A stretch of 64,000 bases of DNA, taken from contig NZ_RCZJ01000004.1 of the NCBI RefSeq assembly GCF_006438845.1, positions 1-64,000 on the forward strand. Reading direction: 5' to 3'. This document shows positions 58,343 through 64,000 of this stretch, one piece after another. Below the pieces are notes generated by a model. It did not search any database and was not told the DNA's origin. It worked only from the letters and a program-made list of their open reading frames with translations. How positions within the stretch are numbered: the first letter of the stretch is position 1; each line of letters starts with the position of its first letter. The position numbers and the translations under genes were made by a program. This DNA is from Variovorax ginsengisoli (GTDB taxonomy: Bacteria > Pseudomonadota > Gammaproteobacteria > Burkholderiales > Burkholderiaceae_C).

Positions 58343-59044
58343 ATGAAGCGCACATTCCAGATCTACCGCTACGACCCGGACAAGGACGCCAAGCCGTACA
58401 TGCAGACGATCGAGGTCGAACTCGACGGTCACGAGCGCATGCTGCTCGATGCCCTCATGAAGCTCAAGGCGCAAGACCCGACGCTGTCATTCCGCCGCTC
58501 CTGCCGCGAAGGCGTCTGCGGCTCCGACGCGATGAACATCAACGGCAAGAACGGTCTGGCCTGCCTGACCAACATGCTCACGCTCAAGGGCACGATCGTT
58601 CTCAAGCCGCTGCCGGGCCTGCCCGTCATTCGCGACTTGATCGTCGACATGACGCAGTTTTTCAAGCAGTACAACTCGATCAAGCCGTACCTTCAGAACG
58701 ACAACGTGCCGCCCGAGAAGGAGCGCCTGCAGAGCCCCGAGGAGCGCGAAGAGCTCGACGGCCTGTACGAGTGCATCCTGTGCGCGAGCTGCTCGACGAG
58801 CTGCCCGAGCTTCTGGTGGAACCCTGACAAGTTCGTCGGCCCCGCAGGTTTGCTGCAGGCTTACCGCTTCATCGCCGACAGCCGTGACGAGGCCACCGCA
58901 GAACGCCTGGACAACCTCGAAGACCCGTACCGCCTGTTCCGCTGCCACACGATCATGAACTGCGTCGACGTGTGCCCGAAGAACCTGAACCCGACGAAGG
59001 CGATCGGCAAAATCAAGGAACTGATGGTGCGTCGCGCCGTCTGA
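58343..59044 (+). CDS. sdhB: Succinate dehydrogenase iron-sulfur subunit
   Basis: A 233-residue electron-transfer subunit. [2Fe-2S] cysteines are in [20 protein letters not shown]; the [4Fe-4S] and [3Fe-4S] ligands are in [15 protein letters not shown] and [17 protein letters not shown]. It is 34 bp after sdhA. Confidence 0.98.
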   Translation: MKRTFQIYRYDPDKDAKPYMQTIEVELDGHERMLLDALMKLKAQDPTLSFRRSCREGVCGSDAMNINGKNGLACLTNMLTLKGTIVLKPLPGLPVIRDLIVDMTQFFKQYNSIKPYLQNDNVPPEKERLQSPEEREELDGLYECILCASCSTSCPSFWWNPDKFVGPAGLLQAYRFIADSRDEATAERLDNLEDPYRLFRCHTIMNCVDVCPKNLNPTKAIGKIKELMVRRAV

Positions 59045-59065
59045 CCGGTTCGCACCCTGCCCGCC

Positions 59066-59344
59066 ATGATCAGCATCGAAGCCCCCGACACCCCGCTGGG
59101 CGAGCGTCGCCTGAGCAAGCTCAAGTGGCGTTGCCGCCGCGGGCTGCTGGAGAACGATCTGTTCATCGCGCGCTTTTTTGAGCGGCATGAATCTCGCATG
59201 ACCGAGCGCCAGGCGCAGGCCATGGAAACCTTGATGGATCTGTCGGATCACGATCTGATGGATCTCTTCATGCGGCGCACCGAGCCCGACCCGGCTTGGG
59301 CGGACGCCGACGTGGTGGAGCTGCTGCGGCTGTTGCGCGTCTGA
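59066..59344 (+). CDS. sdhE: FAD assembly factor SdhE
   Basis: SdhE (YgfY) attaches FAD covalently to SdhA. The 92-residue protein has the R-G-x-x-E motif in [20 protein letters not shown] and [20 protein letters not shown]. It follows sdhB by 21 bp and precedes gltA, a context typical of beta-proteobacteria. Confidence 0.94.
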   Translation: MISIEAPDTPLGERRLSKLKWRCRRGLLENDLFIARFFERHESRMTERQAQAMETLMDLSDHDLMDLFMRRTEPDPAWADADVVELLRLLRV

Positions 59345-59403
59345 AAGCGGCACGACGAGTTCATGCTTCCCCGAACATCCATCTCAAGAGAAAGAAAGTC
59401 GAA

Positions 59404-60714
59404 ATGAAAGCTTCCGACACCAAAGCCACGCTGTCGTTCAGCAATGGCGGCAACAGCGTCGACCTGCCGGTCTACAAGGGCACCGTGGGTCCCGATGTGA
59501 TCGATATCCGCAAGCTGTACGCGCAGACGGGCATGTTCACGTACGACCCGGGCTTCATGTCGACGGCAGCCTGCCAGTCTTCCATCACCTACATCGACGG
59601 TGACAAGGGTGAGCTGCTGTATCGCGGCTACCCGATCGAGCAGCTTGCGACCAACTGCGACTTCCTCGAGACGTGCCACCTGTTGCTGTACGGAGAGTTG
59701 CCCGACGCGCCGAAGAAGGAAGAGTTCACCAAGCTCGTGACCAACCACACGATGGTCAACGAGCAGATGCAGTTCTTCCTGCGCGGTTTCCGCCGCGACG
59801 CACACCCGATGGCCATCATGACCGGCCTGGTCGGCGCTTTGTCGGCCTTCTATCACGACAGCACGGACATCAACAATCCGAAGCATCGCGAGATCGCCGC
59901 GATCCGCCTGATCGCGAAGATGCCGACGTTGGTGGCCATGGCGTACAAGTACACGGTGGGCCAGCCCTACATGTACCCGAAGAACGACCTGAGCTACGCC
60001 GGCAACTTCCTGCACATGATGTTCGCCACGCCGTGCGAGGAGTACAAGGTGAGCCCGGTCCTCGAGCGCGCGCTCGACCGCATCTTCATCCTGCACGCCG
60101 ACCACGAGCAGAACGCGTCGACATCGACCGTGCGCCTTTGCGGTTCGTCGGGCACCAACCCGTTCGCCGCCATCGCGGCCGGTGTGGCCTGCCTCTGGGG
60201 CCCGGCCCACGGCGGCGCCAATGAAGCAGCGCTCAACATGCTGTACGACATCCAGAAGGCGGGCGGCGTCGAGAAGATCGGCGAGTTCATCAAGCAGGTC
60301 AAGGACAAGAACTCCAACGTCAAGCTGATGGGCTTTGGCCATCGCGTGTACAAGAACTACGATCCCCGCGCCAAGCTGATGCAGGAAACCTGCAAGGAAG
60401 TGCTGGCCGAGCTGGGCCTGGAAAACGACCCATTGTTCAAGCTGGCCATGGCGCTCGAGAAGATCGCCCTGGAAGACGAGTACTTCGTCTCGCGCAAGCT
60501 CTACCCGAACGTCGACTTCTACTCGGGCATCGTGCAGCGCGCCATCGGCATCCCGGTGCCGCTGTTCACCGCCGTGTTCGCGCTGGCCCGTACCGTGGGT
60601 TGGATCGCACAGCTCAACGAAATGATCGGCGACCCAGAGTACAAGATCGGCCGTCCGCGCCAGTTGTTCGAAGGTTCGGTGCAGCGCGACGTGAAACCCA
60701 TCGCTTCACGCTAA
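59404..60714 (+). CDS. gltA: Citrate synthase
   Basis: Type II (hexameric, NADH-sensitive) citrate synthase, 436 residues. Landmarks are the start [57 protein letters not shown], active-site histidines in [20 protein letters not shown] and [17 protein letters not shown], and [15 protein letters not shown] with the catalytic aspartate. Last gene of sdhCDABE-gltA, ended by the terminator at 60752-60779. Confidence 0.98.
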   Translation: MKASDTKATLSFSNGGNSVDLPVYKGTVGPDVIDIRKLYAQTGMFTYDPGFMSTAACQSSITYIDGDKGELLYRGYPIEQLATNCDFLETCHLLLYGELPDAPKKEEFTKLVTNHTMVNEQMQFFLRGFRRDAHPMAIMTGLVGALSAFYHDSTDINNPKHREIAAIRLIAKMPTLVAMAYKYTVGQPYMYPKNDLSYAGNFLHMMFATPCEEYKVSPVLERALDRIFILHADHEQNASTSTVRLCGSSGTNPFAAIAAGVACLWGPAHGGANEAALNMLYDIQKAGGVEKIGEFIKQVKDKNSNVKLMGFGHRVYKNYDPRAKLMQETCKEVLAELGLENDPLFKLAMALEKIALEDEYFVSRKLYPNVDFYSGIVQRAIGIPVPLFTAVFALARTVGWIAQLNEMIGDPEYKIGRPRQLFEGSVQRDVKPIASR

Positions 60715-60751
60715 CGCCAACGCCGCAGACGCCACACGTCCGCGCGTCTCG

Positions 60752-60779
60752 AAAAAAGCTGCCTGCGGGCAGCTTTTTT
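60752..60779 (+). terminator. Rho-independent terminator of sdh-gltA
   Basis: The stem AGCTGCC/GGCAGCT with a four-base loop is framed by A6 and T6 tracts 37 bp after gltA. Confidence 0.9.
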
Positions 60780-60874
60780 GCGTCTTGGCTTACAGAAGAA
60801 GGGCGCTTCGAGACTTAATTTAAGGGTTGGAGGGTCACTCCAAAGCCTGTCAACAACGCATGAAGGAGTTCGTT

Positions 60875-61015
60875 ATGAAGAAACTAGTCGCCTTGGTCGC
60901 CGTCACCTTTGCTTTTGCCGTGCCGCTTGCTGGCTGCAACACGATGTCGGGCGCAGGCCAGGACATCCAAAAGGGTGGTCAGAAGCTCGAGAACGCTGCC
61001 GACAAGAAGAAGTAA
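60875..61015 (+). CDS. Entericidin A/B family lipoprotein
   Basis: A 46-residue lipoprotein, too small for most gene finders. The signal peptide MKKLVALVAVTFAFAVPLAG ends in the lipobox LAGC with Cys21; the mature peptide is CNTMSGAGQDIQKGGQKLE, ending KKK. This matches entericidins, small stress-related lipoproteins whose E. coli members form a toxin-antidote pair. AAGGAG is well placed before the ATG. It has its own terminator. Confidence 0.92.
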   Translation: MKKLVALVAVTFAFAVPLAGCNTMSGAGQDIQKGGQKLENAADKKK

Positions 61016-61035
61016 CGCCTTTGTTGCGGGAAGAG

Positions 61036-61060
61036 GCGGGCCCAAGGCCCGCTTTTTTTT
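61036..61060 (+). terminator. Rho-independent terminator of the entericidin gene
   Basis: The stem GCGGGCC/GGCCCGC with loop CAA is followed by eight T residues, 20 bp after the stop codon. Confidence 0.9.
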
Positions 61061-61180
61061 GGCCTGGAAATGGGTGACAGCGCAGCACCTCATCGCACCA
61101 CGGAAGCCAAGACATCGTCGATGACGATGGCGAACAGCAGCATTCGGTAGGAAAATGGCGATCCACCATCTTTTCGCACG

Positions 61181-62155
61181 ATGCCCTCCGCGACCACGTC
61201 AGAACGCACCTTTGCCCGCCGAATCGACCTGACCTCACTGCAACTGTTTGTCGCGGTGTGTGAGCTGGGGAGTATCGGCCGTGCTGCAGAGCGCGAGTTC
61301 ATCGCAGCGTCGGCGATCAGCAAGCGGCTGTCCGACCTGGAAGCGACGCTGGCCACGCCCCTGCTCTATCGCCATACGCGCGGCGTCGATCTGACGCCCG
61401 CCGGCGAAAGCCTGCTGCACCACGCGCGCTCGGTGCTCTACAGCCTGGAAAAGATGCAAGGCGAGTTGAGCGAATACGCGGATGGTGTTCGCGGCCATGT
61501 GCGGGTGCACGCCAACATTTCGGCGATCGTGCAGTTCCTGCCCGAAGATCTGGGCGCGTTCCGGCTTGAACGCGAGGAAATCAAGATCGACCTCGAAGAG
61601 CACCTGAGCACGGAAGTGCTGCGCGCGGTGCACGAAGGCGCGGCCGACCTGGGCGTCTGCCACGTGGCCCCCGGCGCCAGCGATTTGCAGAGCCTGCCCT
61701 ATCGACACGACCGGCTGGTGCTGATCGTCCCTGCGAAGCATGTGCTTGCGCCGCGCGCCGAGGTGGCGTTCTCGGAATCGCTCGATCACGACCACGTTGG
61801 TCTGCACACCAACAGTTCGATCTATGTGGCGACGCGGCAGGCGGCGCTGGACGCTGGACGCACGATCAAGCTGCGCATCCATGTGACCGGCCTCGACGCG
61901 ATGTGCCGGATGATCGAGAACGGCCTGGGCATCGGCGTGATGCCCGGTCATGCCTTCGAGCTCATGCGCGGCGGCATCGGTCAGCGGCTGATCGCTGTTG
62001 CGCTCAGCGACGGCTGGGCACGCCGCGAGATCCGGTTGGTCGCACGCGATTTCTCGACGCTGCCGGTGGCGGCTCGCTCGCTCGTGGCGCACTTGCAGGC
62101 CGCGGGCGAGACGGCAGACCGCGCGGCGGCCGGAGACCTTGCGCTCGCCACGTGA
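61181..62155 (+). CDS. LysR family transcriptional regulator
   Basis: A 324-residue regulator. The winged HTH lies at about 17-75 ([40 protein letters not shown]). The periplasmic-binding-like effector domain follows (about 100-305) with [37 protein letters not shown] and [19 protein letters not shown]. It lies 46 bp upstream of leuC on the same strand, so it may control leuCD; the ligand is unknown. Start at 61181 agrees with the family. Confidence 0.92.
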   Translation: MPSATTSERTFARRIDLTSLQLFVAVCELGSIGRAAEREFIAASAISKRLSDLEATLATPLLYRHTRGVDLTPAGESLLHHARSVLYSLEKMQGELSEYADGVRGHVRVHANISAIVQFLPEDLGAFRLEREEIKIDLEEHLSTEVLRAVHEGAADLGVCHVAPGASDLQSLPYRHDRLVLIVPAKHVLAPRAEVAFSESLDHDHVGLHTNSSIYVATRQAALDAGRTIKLRIHVTGLDAMCRMIENGLGIGVMPGHAFELMRGGIGQRLIAVALSDGWARREIRLVARDFSTLPVAARSLVAHLQAAGETADRAAAGDLALAT

Positions 62156-62201
62156 ACGACGCACACCCGAATACAGAATCACCCACGAAAGAAGACAGAC
62201 C

Positions 62202-63623
62202 ATGGCACGCACGCTCTACGACAAGCTTTGGGACGAACACGTCGTCCACACCGAGGAAGACGGCACCTCGATCCTTTACATCGACCGTCATCTGGTGCAT
62301 GAAGTGACCAGCCCGCAGGCCTTCGAAGGGCTGCGCGTGGCCGGCCGGAAGTTGTGGCGCATCAGCTCGGTGGTGGCCACGGCCGACCACAACACGCCGA
62401 CCACCCATTGGGAGCTCGGCTACGACGGCATCACCGACCCGATCAGCAAGGAACAGATCACCACGCTCGACAGCAACATCGCCGAGTTCGGCGCCGCGGC
62501 CTTCTATCCCTTCCTGAGCAAGCGCCAGGGCATCGTGCACGTGATCGGCCCCGAATCGGGTGCGACGCTGCCGGGAATGACCGTGGTCTGCGGCGACTCG
62601 CACACCTCCACCCACGGCGCTTTCGGCGCGCTCGCGCACGGCATCGGCACCAGCGAGGTCGAACACGTGATGGCCACGCAAACGCTGCTGGCCAAGAAGG
62701 CCAAGAACCTGCTCGTGAAGGTCGACGGCAAGCTGCCGCTGGGCGTGACCGCCAAGGACATCGTGCTGGCGATCATCGGGCGCATCGGCACCGCGGGCGG
62801 GACCGGCTACACCATCGAATTCGCCGGCTCGGCGATTCGCGAGCTGAGCATGGAAGGCCGCATGACGGTCTGCAACATGGCGATCGAAGCCGGCGCGCGC
62901 GCCGGGCTGGTCGCAGTGGACGAGAAGACCATCGCCTATGTGAAGGGCCGCCCGCTGGCGCCGACCGGCGTCGAATGGGACCACGCCGTGACGTACTGGA
63001 AAACGCTCCAATCGGATCCCGGCGCGCATTTCGATCAAGTGGTCGAGCTCGATGCATCGCAGATCCAGCCGCAGGTCACCTGGGGCACCTCGCCCGAGAT
63101 GGTGACCGCCATCAACGGCCGCGTGCCCGACCCGGACAAGGAAAAGGACGCCAACAAGCGCAACGCCATCGAGCGCGCGCTCAATTACATGGGCCTTGAG
63201 CCGAACAAGCCGATGAACGATATCTTCATCGACAAGGTGTTCATCGGCTCCTGCACCAACAGCCGCATCGAGGACATGCGCGAAGCCGCCGCCGTGGTGA
63301 AGAAGCTGGGCCAGAAGGTCGCGAAGAACGTCAAGCTCGCGATGGTGGTTCCGGGTTCGGGGCTGGTGAAGGAGCAGGCCGAGCGCGAAGGCCTGGACCA
63401 GATTTTCAAGGCCGCTGGATTCGAATGGCGCGAGCCAGGCTGCTCGATGTGCCTCGCCATGAACGCCGATCGGCTGGAGCCGGGAGAGCGATGCGCCAGC
63501 ACCAGCAACCGCAACTTCGAAGGTCGGCAGGGTGCCGGCGGCCGCACGCACCTGGTGAGCCCGGCGATGGCCGCTGCCGCCGCGGTGCACGGCCATTTCG
63601 TCGATGTCCGCCAGTTTGCGTAA
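62202..63623 (+). CDS. leuC: 3-isopropylmalate dehydratase large subunit
   Basis: The [4Fe-4S] subunit of isopropylmalate isomerase in leucine synthesis, 473 residues. Motifs are [40 protein letters not shown], cluster cysteines in [17 protein letters not shown] and [20 protein letters not shown], and [20 protein letters not shown]. It is followed by leuD after 16 bp. Confidence 0.98.
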   Translation: MARTLYDKLWDEHVVHTEEDGTSILYIDRHLVHEVTSPQAFEGLRVAGRKLWRISSVVATADHNTPTTHWELGYDGITDPISKEQITTLDSNIAEFGAAAFYPFLSKRQGIVHVIGPESGATLPGMTVVCGDSHTSTHGAFGALAHGIGTSEVEHVMATQTLLAKKAKNLLVKVDGKLPLGVTAKDIVLAIIGRIGTAGGTGYTIEFAGSAIRELSMEGRMTVCNMAIEAGARAGLVAVDEKTIAYVKGRPLAPTGVEWDHAVTYWKTLQSDPGAHFDQVVELDASQIQPQVTWGTSPEMVTAINGRVPDPDKEKDANKRNAIERALNYMGLEPNKPMNDIFIDKVFIGSCTNSRIEDMREAAAVVKKLGQKVAKNVKLAMVVPGSGLVKEQAEREGLDQIFKAAGFEWREPGCSMCLAMNADRLEPGERCASTSNRNFEGRQGAGGRTHLVSPAMAAAAAVHGHFVDVRQFA

Positions 63624-63639
63624 AGCCAGGAGATACACC

Positions 63640-64000
63640 ATGCAGAAATTCACCGTGCACAAGGGCCTCGTGGCGCCGATGGACCGCGAGAACGTCGACA
63701 CCGACGCGATCATCCCGAAGCAGTTCCTGAAGTCGATCCGCAAGACCGGCTTCGGCCCCAACCTGTTCGATGCCTGGCGCTACCTCGATCCGGGCGAGCC
63801 GGGTCAGGACCCGGCATCGCGCAAGCCGAACCCGGACTTCGTGCTGAACCAGCCGCGCTACGCTGGCGCTTCGGTGCTGATCGCCCGCAAGAACTTCGGC
63901 TGCGGCTCGTCGCGCGAGCACGCGCCATGGGCACTCGACCAGTACGGCTTTCGCGCCATCATCGCGCCGAGCTTTGCCGACATCTTCTTCAACAACAGCT
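63640..64000 (+). CDS. leuD: 3-isopropylmalate dehydratase small subunit, cut by the right edge
   Basis: The small swivel subunit of isopropylmalate isomerase; the first 120 residues are present and the frame runs off the window. Motifs are [39 protein letters not shown] and [20 protein letters not shown]. The rest would lie outside. AGGAG precedes the ATG. Confidence 0.97.
   Translation, partial: MQKFTVHKGLVAPMDRENVDTDAIIPKQFLKSIRKTGFGPNLFDAWRYLDPGEPGQDPASRKPNPDFVLNQPRYAGASVLIARKNFGCGSSREHAPWALDQYGFRAIIAPSFADIFFNNS

Noticed and set aside
56122-58353. A 743-codon open frame antisense to sdhD-sdhA
   Set aside because: Shadow of the sdh operon; no recognisable domain.

Overview
The window is high-GC chromosomal DNA from a betaproteobacterium, most likely order Burkholderiales, family Comamonadaceae, and in overall flavour close to Variovorax. 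This is inferred from gene order (rpsP-rimM-trmD-rplS; murJ divergent from rpsT; DUF3579 next to argD-argF; mdh divergent from a GntR regulator and sdhCDABE-gltA; entericidin, LysR and leuCD), from protein families, and from GC-rich intergenic hairpin repeats. No database search was possible. I see no rRNA, tRNA, CRISPR array, transposase, integrase or phage gene. Gene density is high and most genes sit in short operons with ATGA-type overlaps.

Layout. 1-4 kb: a truncated gene (possibly a catalase), a DUF3883 protein, a DUF938 methyltransferase, a Bug-type solute-binding protein and a GAF protein. 4-8 kb: trifunctional putA, preceded by an array of GTTGCA sites that are probably its own operator. 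8-11 kb: a NUDIX hydrolase and the rpsP-rimM-trmD-rplS operon. 11-15 kb: a GNAT acetyltransferase, a TM2 protein, a carboxymuconolactone-decarboxylase-like protein, and a DUF47/PiT phosphate-transport pair with a candidate Pho box. 15-17 kb: a glycosyltransferase and a polysaccharide deacetylase with an extra C-terminal domain. 17-21 kb: hda-pcnB-folK-TRIC channel, divergent from purM and a PerM-like permease. 23-27 kb: two VOC proteins, a DUF1428 protein, SirB1 and murJ. 27-30 kb: rpsT, DUF3579, argD, argF. 30-36 kb: dihydropyrimidinase, an SMR transporter, the kynurenine genes kynB-kynU-kynA and an FAD monooxygenase. 36-39 kb: feoA-feoB and a Cys-rich FeoB-associated protein behind a Fur-like palindrome.

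39-41.5 kb is the one clearly foreign-looking stretch. It has lower GC and different codon use, about 650 bp of non-coding sequence, then two overlapping unrecognised genes. The first encodes a protein with two winged-helix-like domains. The second has a HEPN-like R-x6-H motif followed by a winged helix. This is the best candidate for an undescribed system, possibly phage defence or toxin-type; that function is inference.

41.5-64 kb is dominated by central carbon metabolism: acnA, acnB, a CitE-like lyase, trans-aconitate methyltransferase, mdh, a GntR regulator with a perfect palindrome in the divergent promoter, sdhCDABE and gltA, then entericidin, LysR and leuC-leuD (cut by the right edge). 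Between acnA and acnB lies a compact four-gene operon (acyl-CoA-dehydrogenase-like, PIG-L deacetylase, NodS-like methyltransferase, family-2 glycosyltransferase). Its enzyme set recalls the deacetylate/N-methylate/glycosylate chemistry of Nod factors, and it is the second candidate for an uncharacterised pathway.
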